Shown here piece after piece: positions 19,741 through 28,760 of a DNA stretch of 64,000 bases. The position numbers were made by a program, and so were the translations under genes. Origin of the DNA: Saccharothrix syringae (lineage in GTDB: Bacteria; Actinomycetota; Actinomycetes; Mycobacteriales; Pseudonocardiaceae). The DNA lies in contig NZ_CP034550.1 of assembly GCF_009498035.1 (NCBI RefSeq), positions 8,370,001 to 8,434,000 of the forward strand. The letters run 5' to 3'. Numbering within the stretch: position 1 is the first letter of the stretch; each line of letters begins with the position of its first letter. A model generated the notes under the pieces. The model did no database searches, was not told where the DNA came from, and was given only the letters and a program-made list of their open reading frames with translations.

Positions 19741-19828
19741 GAGTGGAGGACTCGCCGTGCCTGGGTGGAGGACTCGTCGTGCCTGAGCGGAGGACACGCG
19801 GGGTCTGAGTGGAGGACACGCGGGGTCT
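19741..19828. repeat. 22-bp tandem repeat, exactly four copies
   Basis: Four contiguous 22-bp units start at 19741, 19763, 19785 and 19807 with the pattern GAGTGGAGGACWCG followed by CCGTGCCT or CGGGGTCT. Units 1-2 and 3-4 form two subtypes. The array begins directly after the pectate lyase terminator and precedes the next gene; each unit contains GGAGGA. Confidence 0.92.
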
Positions 19829-19873
19829 GGGGGTTCGACTCGCGGGGGCGCTAAGGTGCCACCGGGGGTAGTC

Positions 19874-21130
19874 ATGTGGGCTTTTCTGGTGGTGTCGGGG
19901 CTGGTGCTGCCGCTGTGGGAGCACGGCCCGCGGTTCGGTGAGGCGTTCCCGCTCGTGGTCGTGGGCCTGCTGCTCGCGGCCTGGAAAGCGCATGCCGCGC
20001 ACCCCGGCGAGTGGTTCCCGCTGCTGGCGACCGGTTCCCTCGCGGTCACCGCGGTGCTCGCGGGCGGTGAGCTGGTCGGGAACGCGGCGGCCGGGTTCGC
20101 CACCGGCCGGTTCCTGGCGGGCCTGGCCCTCGCGCTCGGCCTGGGCTGGTGGGCGTGGCGGGCGCGCAGCGGGGTGGTCGCGGTGACCGCGCCGGCCTAC
20201 CTGGCCGCCGTCTGGTACCTGGCGCCCGCCACCGCCGAGCCGGGGGTGGGGTTCCTGTCCCAGGACCAGTACTGGGCGCTGCGCGCCACGCCGCACGTCG
20301 GGCCGCTGCCGGAGCTGGTGATCGTCGCGGGCGCGGCGGTCGCCCACGCGCGGTCGTGGCGGTGGCGGCCGTGGCACGTGCTGGGCGTGGCCGGGGCGGT
20401 GGGCCTGCTGTGGTACCCGGAGGCGCTGGTGCTGCTGCTCGCCGCGGGCGTGGCGGCAGGGTACGACCTGCACGTCCGCCGGCCGGGCGCGTGGTACCCG
20501 CTGCTGCTGCTCGGGACCGGGCTGGTGGTGTGGTCGCTGTGGCACCCCGGGACCCCGGAGGTGCCGCCCGGCACCCCGCCCACCGCACTGCCCGGGACCG
20601 CGTTCGCGCCTCCGTCCGGCAACGCGGTCATCTCCCTGGTCCCGCCCGACCCGTACGCCCCCGCGCCCGTCAACCCGTACGCCCCCGCGCCCGTCAACCC
20701 GTACGCCCCCGCGCCCGTCAACCCGTACGTCCCCGCGCCGTCCGACGAGCGGATCGCGGTGGTCACCGTGCTCACCGGCGTGCCGATGAGCCGGACCGAG
20801 GGGACGGCGACGGCGCTGACCGGCGGCGGTGACCTGCTCCTCGTCGCCGCCGTCGTGCTGGCGCTGGTCGCGTGGGGGTGCTGGTGCCGGGACCTGGTGG
20901 TGCTGCTCTCCGCCGCCGCGTACGCCGGCGCCGCCCGGGTCCTGCTCTGGCCGGTGCCGGACCCGGGGCTGTGGTTCGGGGGCCCGCCACTGCGGCTGGG
21001 CCCGTGGCACCCGCCGGTCGCGGTGGTGCTGGTGGCGGGTGCGGCCGTCGCGCTGGCGACGGCCGCACCCGCGGCCACTAGAACGGTTGGGCGTTGGGCT
21101 GGAAGACCTGGCCGTTGGCCGGGGCCTTGA
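19874..21130 (+). CDS. Polytopic membrane protein with a PYAPAPVN repeat loop
   Basis: The 418-residue product has about ten hydrophobic segments in two halves, separated by a proline-rich loop carrying PYAPAPVN repeated nearly four times. No known domain is recognised. The ATG at 19874 has GGGGGT upstream; a GTG at 19856 is possible. The C-terminal 17 codons run 53 bp into the end of the convergent peptidase gene, a long convergent overlap, so the real stop could be the result of a recent extension of the frame. Confidence 0.7.
   Translation: MWAFLVVSGLVLPLWEHGPRFGEAFPLVVVGLLLAAWKAHAAHPGEWFPLLATGSLAVTAVLAGGELVGNAAAGFATGRFLAGLALALGLGWWAWRARSGVVAVTAPAYLAAVWYLAPATAEPGVGFLSQDQYWALRATPHVGPLPELVIVAGAAVAHARSWRWRPWHVLGVAGAVGLLWYPEALVLLLAAGVAAGYDLHVRRPGAWYPLLLLGTGLVVWSLWHPGTPEVPPGTPPTALPGTAFAPPSGNAVISLVPPDPYAPAPVNPYAPAPVNPYAPAPVNPYVPAPSDERIAVVTVLTGVPMSRTEGTATALTGGGDLLLVAAVVLALVAWGCWCRDLVVLLSAAAYAGAARVLLWPVPDPGLWFGGPPLRLGPWHPPVAVVLVAGAAVALATAAPAATRTVGRWAGRPGRWPGP
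20651..20740. repeat. 24-bp in-frame tandem repeat within the membrane protein gene
   Basis: Units starting at 20651, 20675 and 20699 are identical (CCGTACGCCCCCGCGCCCGT plus CAAC) and a partial fourth starts at 20723. Each encodes PYAPAPVN. Identity of three copies indicates recent duplication or active homogenisation. Confidence 0.92.
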
Positions 21131-22673
21131 GGTTGACCAGGTAGTCGGTCACCAGGGTGTCCACGCCCGCGCTGTCACCGAGGATGCAGTGCCCGAACGC
21201 GTCCACGCTGACCAGCCGCGCGTTGCCCAGCTGGCGGGCCATGCGCTGGGCGAACTTGTACTGCGTGGCCGGGTCGTAGTAGTTGCCCACCACGACGACC
21301 GGGTTCGGCGTGCGCTTGCCCCACGGGCCCGCGTAGCGGTCGGGCCGCGACACCGGCCACGACGCGCAGGTCAGCAGGTCGGAGGTCGCCTGGTAGCGGC
21401 CGAACGTCGGCGACTCCCGCTCCCACGCGGCGGCCAGCACCGGGTACAGCGCGGGCACGTGCAGGAACGGCTTGTCGGTGCAGTTCACACCGTAGTAGGA
21501 ATCGTCGAACTCGTACGGGGTGTCCGCGCTGACGACGCCCGCGCGGACGTCGGCCAGACCGCCCTTGTTCGCCAGCGGCGGTTCGACGGCCTGCTCCTGC
21601 ACCGAGAACGACGCCGCGGACGGGTGCAGCACCGCGTAGATGCTCTGGAGCCACGTGGCCAGGGCCTTGAAGCGGGTCGGCGCGTACAGGTCGCTGGCCA
21701 CCCGGCCGACGTAGCCGTCGTAGGTCACGACCTGGCCGGACGGGAGCGTGACCGGCTCGGCGCGCAGGCTGTCGCGCACCTCGTCGAACTTCGCCCGCGG
21801 GTCGCCCTCGCTGTAGGCGCACTTGTCGCCCTCGGCGTCGCAGCGCTTGAGGAAGGCGTCCAGCGCCAGCTCGAAGCCCTGCGCGCGCTGCCGGTCGTAC
21901 TCGGCGCCGTTGGAGGTGCGCAGCGCCGGGTCGACGTTGCCGTCGATCACCAGCGCGCGGGACCGCGACGGGAAGATGTTGGCGTAGGTGGCGCCGATCA
22001 GGGTGCCGTAGGAGAAGCCGACGAAGTTCAGCTGCCGGTCGCCCACGCCCTGCCGCAGCAGGTCGAGGTCGCGGACCACGGCCTCGGTGGACATGTGCTG
22101 GAGCAGCGGGCCGGCGTTGCGCGCGCACGCGTCGGTGTAGTCCTCGGTGGCGACCATGGTGTCGCGGATCTCGGTGCGGGTCAGCGGGATCGCCGACATG
22201 CGCCCGAAGATCTCGTCGGCCTCCTCCAGGGTCTGGAAGCAGCGCAGCGGCGAGCTGCGCGCCACGCCGCGCGGGTCGAACCCGATCAGGTCGAACCGCT
22301 TCATGACCTCCGGCTGGAAGAACGAGGAGCCGTAGGCGGAGTAGATCAGGCCGGCACCGCCGGGGCCGCCGGGGTTGATGAACAGCGAGCCGATCTTGTT
22401 GGCCTGGTCGTCGGCCGGCCGCTTCATCACCGCGATGGTGATCTTCGCGCCGTTGGGCTTGCGGTGGTCCAGGGGGACCGGGTGGTTGGCGCAGCTGACC
22501 TTGGTCCGCTCCGCCGCGGGGATCTCGGCCAGCACGTCGGCCGGGCAGGCGGACCACTGGATGGGGGTGGCGCCCTGCGCTTCCTGGGCGACGGCGGGAC
22601 CGGTTCCGACCAGGCCCGACACCGCGGTGCCCGCGGCCAGGGCCAGAACCAGCGCTCTGGATCGGAGTTGCAT
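21078..22673 (-). CDS. Secreted alpha/beta-hydrolase, tripeptidyl aminopeptidase family
   Basis: The 531-residue product has a signal peptide (1-about 29) and an alpha/beta-hydrolase fold with the oxyanion segment NPGGPGG (100-106), nucleophile Ser221 in GFSYGT, Asp467 and His495 in FGHC, and a TAP-type C-terminal domain. Relatives such as Streptomyces Tap and SlpD/SlpE remove tripeptides from secreted proteins. The ATG at 22673 is chosen because GAGGGAG lies about 9 bp upstream and it starts the signal peptide. It is divergent from the DUF4037 gene. Confidence 0.92.
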   Translation of the reverse strand: MQLRSRALVLALAAGTAVSGLVGTGPAVAQEAQGATPIQWSACPADVLAEIPAAERTKVSCANHPVPLDHRKPNGAKITIAVMKRPADDQANKIGSLFINPGGPGGAGLIYSAYGSSFFQPEVMKRFDLIGFDPRGVARSSPLRCFQTLEEADEIFGRMSAIPLTRTEIRDTMVATEDYTDACARNAGPLLQHMSTEAVVRDLDLLRQGVGDRQLNFVGFSYGTLIGATYANIFPSRSRALVIDGNVDPALRTSNGAEYDRQRAQGFELALDAFLKRCDAEGDKCAYSEGDPRAKFDEVRDSLRAEPVTLPSGQVVTYDGYVGRVASDLYAPTRFKALATWLQSIYAVLHPSAASFSVQEQAVEPPLANKGGLADVRAGVVSADTPYEFDDSYYGVNCTDKPFLHVPALYPVLAAAWERESPTFGRYQATSDLLTCASWPVSRPDRYAGPWGKRTPNPVVVVGNYYDPATQYKFAQRMARQLGNARLVSVDAFGHCILGDSAGVDTLVTDYLVNLKAPANGQVFQPNAQPF

Positions 22674-22784
22674 GGGGTAGCGCTCCCTCGCTTCGACCGG
22701 CGTCGCTCTCAGTGGCAGTTGCGACGCCATCGCGCGAGGCTTTCACTCGATCGTGTCGAGCAACACCCGCAGAACGGAGGATTC

Positions 22785-23858
22785 GTGACCGCCGAACGGT
22801 TCTTGCCGGGCCTGGAACTCGCCGGGCGGTTCTACCGGGAGGCGGTCGAACCGCTGGTCCACGAGCACTTCGGTCCCGTGCCGCACAGCGCGGCCCGGAT
22901 CGGCGAGGGTTCGGAGGTCCTGGGCTTCGACACCGCGCGGTCGGCCGACCACGAGTGGGGCCCGCGGCTCCAGCTGTTCCTGGACCCCGACGACCCCCGC
23001 GCCGACGAGATCCGGGAGGTGCTGTCCGAGCGCCTGCCCAAGACCTTCCTGGGGTGGCCGACGCACTTCGCGGGCGGCGGGGACGGCGCGAGCGCCGTCA
23101 TGACGCCCACCGACGGGCCGGTGGCGCACCGCGTCGAGGTCACCGACCTGGGCACCTGGTTCGACCGGCGGCTCGGCTTCGACCCGCGCGCGGGCGCCAC
23201 CACCCGGGACTGGCTCGCCACGCCCACCCAGCGGCTGCTGGAGGTCACGGCCGGCGAGGTGTTCCACGACGGGCTCGGCCGGCTCGAACCGGCGCGGGCG
23301 GCGCTGCGCTGGTACCCGGACGACGTGTGGCGGCACGTGCTGGCCTGCCAGTGGCTGCGGATCTCGCAGGAGGAGGCGTTCGTCGGGCGGTGCGGCGAGG
23401 TCGGCGACGAGCTCGGGTCGGCCGTGGTGGCGGCCCGGCTGGTGCGCGACCTCATGCGGCTGCGCCTGCTCCTGGACCGCCGCTACCCGCCGTACTCGAA
23501 GTGGCTGGGCAGCGCGTTCGCCCGGTACGCCGACCTGGTGCCGGTGCTGCGGGCGGTGCTGGCGGCCGGGGACTGGCGGAGCCGGGAGGAGCACCTGGCG
23601 GTGGCGTACGAGCACGTCGCGCGGGTGTGCAACGGCCTGGGGCTGGCCGAGCCGGTCGATCCGACCACCCGGCCGTTCCACGACCGGCCGTTCCGGGTGC
23701 TGCGGGCGGACCGGTTCAGCCGGGCCCTGGCCGCGGCGGTCACGGACCCCGAGGTGGCCGCGCTGCCGCTGGTCGGGGCGGTCGACCAGGTCGTGGACAA
23801 CACCGACGTGCTGTCCCGCCCGGACCGCGCGCGGGGATGCGCCTTCGGCGGGGGGTGA
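22785..23858 (+). CDS. DUF4037 nucleotidyltransferase-like protein
   Basis: The 357-residue soluble protein resembles the DUF4037 family: an N-terminal nucleotidyltransferase-like part with GFDTARSADHEWGPRLQLFL (about 48-67), followed by a helical region with RLLLDRRYPPYSKWLG. Family members are thought to be related to aminoglycoside-type nucleotidyltransferases, but their substrates are unknown. The GTG at 22785 has an ideal GGAGG 5 bp upstream. It is transcribed alone and ends in a repeat array with terminator. Confidence 0.85.
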   Translation: MTAERFLPGLELAGRFYREAVEPLVHEHFGPVPHSAARIGEGSEVLGFDTARSADHEWGPRLQLFLDPDDPRADEIREVLSERLPKTFLGWPTHFAGGGDGASAVMTPTDGPVAHRVEVTDLGTWFDRRLGFDPRAGATTRDWLATPTQRLLEVTAGEVFHDGLGRLEPARAALRWYPDDVWRHVLACQWLRISQEEAFVGRCGEVGDELGSAVVAARLVRDLMRLRLLLDRRYPPYSKWLGSAFARYADLVPVLRAVLAAGDWRSREEHLAVAYEHVARVCNGLGLAEPVDPTTRPFHDRPFRVLRADRFSRALAAAVTDPEVAALPLVGAVDQVVDNTDVLSRPDRARGCAFGGG

Positions 23859-23932
23859 GGTTCGAGGAGTGAGGTGTGGGGAGTGAGGTGCGGGGGTGCG
23901 GCAGCCCGAAGTCGGGCAGTGGAGCGAGAGCC

Positions 23933-24030
23933 GGCGGTCACCGCCCGGCGGTCACCGCCCGGCAGACGCGGCCCGGCAGACGCGGCCCAGCAGACGCGAC
24001 CCAGCACGCGCGGCCCAGCAGGCGCGGCCC
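23933..24030. repeat. 14-bp tandem repeat, seven copies
   Basis: Seven contiguous 14-bp units run exactly from 23933 to 24030: two of GGCGGTCACCGCCC (itself a palindrome-like unit), two of GGCAGACGCGGCCC and three AGCAG/AGCAC-type variants. The unit is not a multiple of three, which fits a location outside genes. The spacer 23859-24106 otherwise holds only a terminator. Confidence 0.92.
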
Positions 24031-24056
24031 GGTGCCCCCGACAACCCGGGGGCACC
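24031..24056. terminator. Bidirectional hairpin terminator between DUF4037 gene and egtD
   Basis: GGTGCCCCCG (24031-24040) pairs perfectly with CGGGGGCACC (24047-24056) around a 6-nt loop. It lies between convergent genes and starts directly at the end of the 14-bp repeat array. Confidence 0.8.
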
Positions 24057-24106
24057 GGACCTCCGCCCCGTGCCACGGCCCTGCTTCCCCGCCCTACTCC
24101 ACCGCC

Positions 24107-25081
24107 CTACCCCACCGCCCGGGCCAGCGACAGCGCGAACCGCCCCTCCGAATCAGTCCACCACTCGCACAGCTCGAACCCCGCCGCCACCAGCTCCCGC
24201 TCCACCCCCTCCCGCCGGAACTTCGCCGACACCTCCGTCCGCAGCTCCTCCCCCTCCGCGAACTCCACGTCCAGCCCCAGCGCGGCCACGTGCGCCCGCA
24301 CCGGCCGCACCGCCCGCAACCGCATCTCGATCCACTCCTCCTCCGCGTTCCACAGCGCCACGTGCGCGAAGTCGTCCGGGTCGAAGTCCGCCCCCAGCTC
24401 CCGGTCGACCACCCGCAGCACGTTGCGGTTGAACTCCGCGGTCACCCCCTGCGCGTCGTCGTAGGCGCGGACCAGCACGTCGGGGTCCTTGACCAGGTCC
24501 GTGCCGAGCAGCAGCCACTCCCCCGCGCCCAGCACGTCCCGCACCGAGGTGAGGAACTTGTCGCGCTCCTCCGGGATCAGGTTGCCGATCGTCCCGCCCA
24601 GGAACGCCACCAACCGCGGCGGCGCGCCGGGCAGCAGGCCCAGGTGCTCCGTGAAGTCACCGACCACGCCGTGCACGCGCAGTCCTTCGTAATCGGCCAC
24701 GATGGCCCGCGCCGCCTCGGTCAGCGCCGACGGCGACACGTCCAGCGGCACGAACTCCTCCAGCGTGCCGTGCTCGCGCAGGGCGGTGAGCAGCAGCCGG
24801 GTCTTCTCCGACGACCCGGAGCCCAGCTCGACCAGGGCGCGCGCGCCGGTGGTCCGGGCGACCTGCGCCGCCCGCGCGACCAGGATCTCCCGCTCGGCCC
24901 GCGTCGGGTAGTACTCCGGCAACCGGGTGATGTCCTCGAACAGCTCGCTGCCGACCGCGTCGTAGAACCACTTCGGCGACAGCCACTTCGGCCGTGCGGT
25001 CAACCCCGCCCTGGCCTCGGCCCGCAGCGCCAGCGCCGCGTCCTCGGGCGTCAGGTGCACGTCCAGCACAGGCTCGGTCAT
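24107..25081 (-). CDS. egtD: L-histidine N-alpha-methyltransferase (ergothioneine biosynthesis)
   Basis: EgtD trimethylates histidine to hercynine with SAM. The 324-residue product has the family features WLSPKWFYDAVGSELFEDIT (33-52), LPEYYPTRAE (54-63) with the substrate-contacting tyrosines, the SAM site ELGSGSSEKT (85-94), LDVSPSAL, and the FLGGTIGN loop. Its ATG overlaps the egtC stop (ATGA). It is the last gene of the minus-strand egtABCD operon and is followed by a strong terminator. Confidence 0.96.
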   Translation of the reverse strand: MTEPVLDVHLTPEDAALALRAEARAGLTARPKWLSPKWFYDAVGSELFEDITRLPEYYPTRAEREILVARAAQVARTTGARALVELGSGSSEKTRLLLTALREHGTLEEFVPLDVSPSALTEAARAIVADYEGLRVHGVVGDFTEHLGLLPGAPPRLVAFLGGTIGNLIPEERDKFLTSVRDVLGAGEWLLLGTDLVKDPDVLVRAYDDAQGVTAEFNRNVLRVVDRELGADFDPDDFAHVALWNAEEEWIEMRLRAVRPVRAHVAALGLDVEFAEGEELRTEVSAKFRREGVERELVAAGFELCEWWTDSEGRFALSLARAVG

Positions 25082-25827
25082 CCTCGTCCAATCCGTTTCA
25101 CGTCCACTGAGGACACGTCGGCGACCACCACGTGCCCGTCGGGCAGTTCCCGCCACCCCGGGCCGGGGTCCAGCGGCTCGGAGGCCAGCGTCACCGCGCC
25201 GTCGCCCGCGCGCACCCACAGCGAGTGGGTCCACGTCGTGCCGGCCAGCACGGTCCCGTCGGTGAGCAGGAGGTTCAGCCGCGAGCCGGGTGCGGCGGCG
25301 GCCACTTCGGACACCACGTCGGCCAGCGCCGCGCCGGGCGCGGCGCCCGCGTCGAGCCGCGACCGCACCAGCGCCCACAGCAGGGCCGAGTCCGTCGGCG
25401 CATCGAGGGTCAGCAGCGCCGCCGTGGGCAGCGCGGCCGCGACGTCCACCACGGACCCCGGCCAGCCGGTGATCCGACCGTTGTGGCTGAACAGCCACCG
25501 CCCGTCGGTGAACGGCGCGCACGCGGTCTCCACCACGGGCATGCCGACCGTGGCCGACCGGACCGCGGCCAGCACCGCGCCCGACACCACGACCCGGCTC
25601 AGCTGCGCCAGGTTCTCGTCCGACCAGAGGGTGCCCGCCCGGCGGTAGCGCACCGCCGGGCCGCCCGGCGCGGGGTACCAGCCCACGCCGTAGCCGTCCA
25701 CGTTGACCGTGCCGCCGCCGCGCATGTCGCCCGGCGCGTACGACTGCCGCTCCAGCGAGTGCGGCGGGTCGTGCAGCAGGGCGGCGATGGGCACGGCGGG
25801 GCCCAGGTAACCCAGGTGGCGGCACAC
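25078..25827 (-). CDS. egtC: Gamma-glutamyl-hercynylcysteine sulfoxide hydrolase
   Basis: EgtC removes glutamate from the intermediate made by EgtB. The 249-residue product starts GTG-Cys-Arg-His, so after Met removal Cys2 is the N-terminal nucleophile of a class II glutamine-amidotransferase fold. Other features are GYGVGWY, the SHNGRI segment and DSALLWAL. The GTG at 25827 is fixed by this cysteine requirement; it lies 2 bp after the egtB stop. Transcribed within egtABCD. Confidence 0.95.
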   Translation of the reverse strand: MCRHLGYLGPAVPIAALLHDPPHSLERQSYAPGDMRGGGTVNVDGYGVGWYPAPGGPAVRYRRAGTLWSDENLAQLSRVVVSGAVLAAVRSATVGMPVVETACAPFTDGRWLFSHNGRITGWPGSVVDVAAALPTAALLTLDAPTDSALLWALVRSRLDAGAAPGAALADVVSEVAAAAPGSRLNLLLTDGTVLAGTTWTHSLWVRAGDGAVTLASEPLDPGPGWRELPDGHVVVADVSSVDVKRIGRG

Positions 25828-25829
25828 CG

Positions 25830-27443
25830 TCAGGTCAGCTCTTCCCTCTTCGCGTCCCGCGCGCAGCGGAAGCCCGCGAAGATCTGCCGCCGGATGGGGT
25901 AGTCCCAGTTGCGGAACGTGGCCCGCACCGCCGCCTGGTCGCTGCCGAACGACCCGCCGCGGAGCACCTTGTACTCCGGCCCGAAGAACACCTGGGAGTA
26001 CTCGGCGTACGGGAACACCTCGAAGCCGGTGTAGCCGTGGAAGTCCGAGCTGGTCCACTCCCACACGTCACCGATCAGCTGGTGCACGCCCAGCGGCGAG
26101 GCACCCGCCGGGTACGCGCCGACCGGCGCGGGCGACAGGTGCCGCTGGCCGAGGTTGGCGTGCCGCTCGGTCGGCTCCTCGTCGCCCCACGGGTAGCGCC
26201 GGGACCGCCCGGTCGCCGGGTCGAACCGGGCCGCCTTCTCCCACTCCACCTCGGTCGGCAACCTCTTGCCCGCCCACTTCGCGTAGGCCGCGGCCTCGTG
26301 GAAGCAGACGTGCACGACGGGTTGCCGCGGGTCGAGCGGCGCGGTGACGCCGAACGCGGTGCGGTACCACCGGTCGCCCTGGCGCTCCCAGAAGCGCGGC
26401 GCGACCAGGCCCGCCTTCCGCACGTGCGCCCACCCGGCCTCGCTCCACCAGCGCGGGTCGTCGTAGCCGCCGTCGGCGACGAACTCCAGGTAGGCGCCGT
26501 TGGTGACCGGGGTGGTGTCGATGAAGAACGGGTCGGTGACCGCCTGGTGCGCGGGCCGCTCGTTGTCCAGCGCCCACGCCTCGGTGGAGGTGCCCATGGT
26601 GAACGGGCCGCCGGGCACCAGCACCTCGTCCGGGCCGACCGGGCCGCCGGGTGGTGGTGGCGGCGCGTCGAGCACCGGGGCGCCGACGCGCAACTGGTGC
26701 GTGGCCAGCATGGTCTCGTCGTGCTGCTGCTCGTGCTGGACGACCATGCCGAAGGCGAAGCCGTTCTCGACGAGCCTGCGGCCCTCCAGCGGGACGCGGT
26801 CCAGCACGTCGAGCACCTTGGTCCGCACCTCGCCCACGTACCGGCGGGCCTCGGCGGGGCCGAGCAGCGGCAGCTGCGGGCGGTCGGCCCTGGCGTGCTT
26901 GAACGCGTCGTACAGCTCGTCGATGTCCGCGCGGACCGGCTCCCGGCCGCCCACGTCGCGGACCAGCCACAGCTCTTCCTGGTTGCCGACGTGCGCGAGG
27001 TCCCACACCAGCGGGGACATCAGCTTGGAGTGCTGGCGCACCAGGTCGTGGTCGTCGACGGCGTCGGTGAGCAGGCGGCTGCGCTCGCGCGCCCTGGCGA
27101 GGTCGGCGGCGATGCGCTCGCGCAGGCGGTCGGCCTCGACCCGCTCGGCACCCGCCGCCGGGACGGACGCCGGAACCGACGCCAGGGCCGACGCCGTCAG
27201 GCCCGCGGGCACCGAGCACTCGCGCGCCGGACCCTCCACTTCCGAGCCGGCGCTTGCCACGCCGGTGCTTGCCACGCCGGCGCCCGCCGCACCGACGGAC
27301 GTCGAGCCCACACCCGCCGCACCGGCGAACGTCGAGCCCACACCCGTCGCACCGGCGGACGTCGAGCCCGCACCCCTCGCACCGGCGGGCGTCGGGCCCG
27401 CCGCGGTCGGGTTGGGCGAACTGGTCGTCTCCTGGCTGGTCAT
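25830..27443 (-). CDS. egtB: Hercynine oxygenase with a repeat-derived N-terminal extension
   Basis: EgtB couples hercynine to gamma-glutamylcysteine using O2 and non-haem iron. The 537-residue product has a DinB-like part with His151 and the HEQQHDE motif (237-243) supplying iron ligands, and a C-terminal formylglycine-generating-enzyme-like domain (PGGPFTMGTS, GDVWEWTSSDFHGY, RGGSFGSD, GFRCARD). Mycobacterial EgtB has its ligands near 51, 134 and 138, so about 100 residues have been added at the N-terminus. Residues 15-65 of the extension are a Gly-Ala-Ser-Thr decapeptide repeat from a 30-bp array. The ATG at 27443 overlaps the egtA stop (ATGA), which supports the long form. Confidence 0.95.
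   Translation of the reverse strand: MTSQETTSSPNPTAAGPTPAGARGAGSTSAGATGVGSTFAGAAGVGSTSVGAAGAGVASTGVASAGSEVEGPARECSVPAGLTASALASVPASVPAAGAERVEADRLRERIAADLARARERSRLLTDAVDDHDLVRQHSKLMSPLVWDLAHVGNQEELWLVRDVGGREPVRADIDELYDAFKHARADRPQLPLLGPAEARRYVGEVRTKVLDVLDRVPLEGRRLVENGFAFGMVVQHEQQHDETMLATHQLRVGAPVLDAPPPPPGGPVGPDEVLVPGGPFTMGTSTEAWALDNERPAHQAVTDPFFIDTTPVTNGAYLEFVADGGYDDPRWWSEAGWAHVRKAGLVAPRFWERQGDRWYRTAFGVTAPLDPRQPVVHVCFHEAAAYAKWAGKRLPTEVEWEKAARFDPATGRSRRYPWGDEEPTERHANLGQRHLSPAPVGAYPAGASPLGVHQLIGDVWEWTSSDFHGYTGFEVFPYAEYSQVFFGPEYKVLRGGSFGSDQAAVRATFRNWDYPIRRQIFAGFRCARDAKREELT
27281..27400. repeat. 30-bp in-frame tandem repeat at the 5' end of egtB
   Basis: Four units with a 30-bp period (phase visible at 27301, 27331 and 27361) read GTCGAGCCCACACCCGCCGC plus ACCGGCGAAC with few changes, and encode GATGVGSTFA-like decapeptides in egtB. 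A shorter 15-bp duplication (GTGCTTGCCACGCCG-like) adjoins at about 27250-27280. Confidence 0.9.
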
Positions 27444-28687
27444 GATCGGCCCCCTCCGGTCTTCCCCGTCTTCTCGGCCAGCGTTCGGTGCAGTTCCTCG
27501 GCTATCTCGTCGGTCTGCCCCACCGGCAGGTCGGTGTTCGCGAGCGCGGCGCTGCCCAGTTCGACCACGTCCCGCGCGGCCCGGGCCAGCACCGGGTCGT
27601 GCAGCCCGTACCGGGCCGCGGTCAGCCAGCGGCCGGCCGCGGTCTCGGTGGCGGCCAACGTCGCGTCCACCACCTCCGGCGTGCTGAACAGCGCCGCCAG
27701 CAGCACCACCGGCGCCACCCAGCCACCGGTCGCCGGCGTGTCCAGGTAGCGGATCTCCACGTACCCGCGCGGCCGCACCGGCGGGAACTGGAGGGTCAGG
27801 TGGTAGTCCAGGTCGTCCCTGGTCGGCGGCCGGTCCAGGGCGCCGCCGATCCAGTCCGCGAAGGTCAGCGGCCTGGGCGGGGTCCAGTCCGGCCCGGGGC
27901 GGCGCACCACGATGACCGGCGTGTCGAGCACGCGCCTGGCCCACGCGCCGGCGGGGTCGGCGCACACCGCGGCGGGGCGGGTGCGGACGGGGTCGGTGGC
28001 GTAGAGCGACCGCATCCGGGCACCGGCCCAGTCCGTGCGGCGACCGCCCACACCGGGCGAGTTGGCGAACAGCGCGGTGAGCACCGGGCCGAGCGCGTGC
28101 ACCGCGGCCCAGCGCTTGGGCAGGTCCTCCAGCAGGCCGAAGTCCAGGCACACCTGGAGGCCCGCGGTGCTGCACATCATGGTGATGCCCTCGGGCCCGA
28201 GCGGCGCGAAGGCGGCCTCCATGGCCGCGTAGCGGGGGACCCGCAGCAGCCGGCGGGGCGGCCGGAAGGGGTCGGCGCCGCGCTCGCCCAGTCGCAACCC
28301 GGCCGGTTCGAGCAGCCGGTGCACGTGGTCGACGTCGAGCGCGACGGTCTTGAGCAGGTCGGTGAGCGATGCGCGGGGCGGGGTGGAGATCTCCACCTGG
28401 CCACCGGGCTCCACCGTCAGCGGGCTGCCGGAGGGCAGCGGGCGCTGGGGGCTGTCCGGGACGAGGGTCGGTGGCGCGTGGTCACCGAGCGCGGCCGCGA
28501 GGGTCGCGGCGTCCAGCGGTTTCGCCGGGTCTTCGACGTGGTGGACGGTCCATTCCAGTTCGACCCCGAGCAGCCTCGGAGGTCCGTGCTTGAAGCAGAC
28601 CGAGGCCACGTATGCCTCGGCCTCCGCCCTGTCCCGGAACACCGCCGGCACGGGCCCCTCAGCGGGGGCGTTGCGGACAGCAGTCAC
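27440..28687 (-). CDS. egtA: Glutamate-cysteine ligase of the ergothioneine pathway
   Basis: EgtA makes gamma-glutamylcysteine, the sulfur donor substrate for EgtB. The 415-residue product has GCS2-family features: LLGVELEWTVH, VEPGGQVEIST and MMCSTAGLQVCLDFG. The start is set by the ribosome-binding site: GGGGA ends directly at an in-frame GTG (28696), too close, while the GTG at 28687 has the normal 8-bp spacing. It is the first gene of egtABCD; no egtE-type lyase gene is present nearby. Two direct repeats lie in its promoter region. Confidence 0.93.
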   Translation of the reverse strand: MTAVRNAPAEGPVPAVFRDRAEAEAYVASVCFKHGPPRLLGVELEWTVHHVEDPAKPLDAATLAAALGDHAPPTLVPDSPQRPLPSGSPLTVEPGGQVEISTPPRASLTDLLKTVALDVDHVHRLLEPAGLRLGERGADPFRPPRRLLRVPRYAAMEAAFAPLGPEGITMMCSTAGLQVCLDFGLLEDLPKRWAAVHALGPVLTALFANSPGVGGRRTDWAGARMRSLYATDPVRTRPAAVCADPAGAWARRVLDTPVIVVRRPGPDWTPPRPLTFADWIGGALDRPPTRDDLDYHLTLQFPPVRPRGYVEIRYLDTPATGGWVAPVVLLAALFSTPEVVDATLAATETAAGRWLTAARYGLHDPVLARAARDVVELGSAALANTDLPVGQTDEIAEELHRTLAEKTGKTGGGRS

Positions 28688-28760
28688 GTGACTCACTCCC
28701 CGTCATGATCCTGGTCGTCCTCGACGCTACACGGGGGTACCGACAGTCGACGATGAACGA

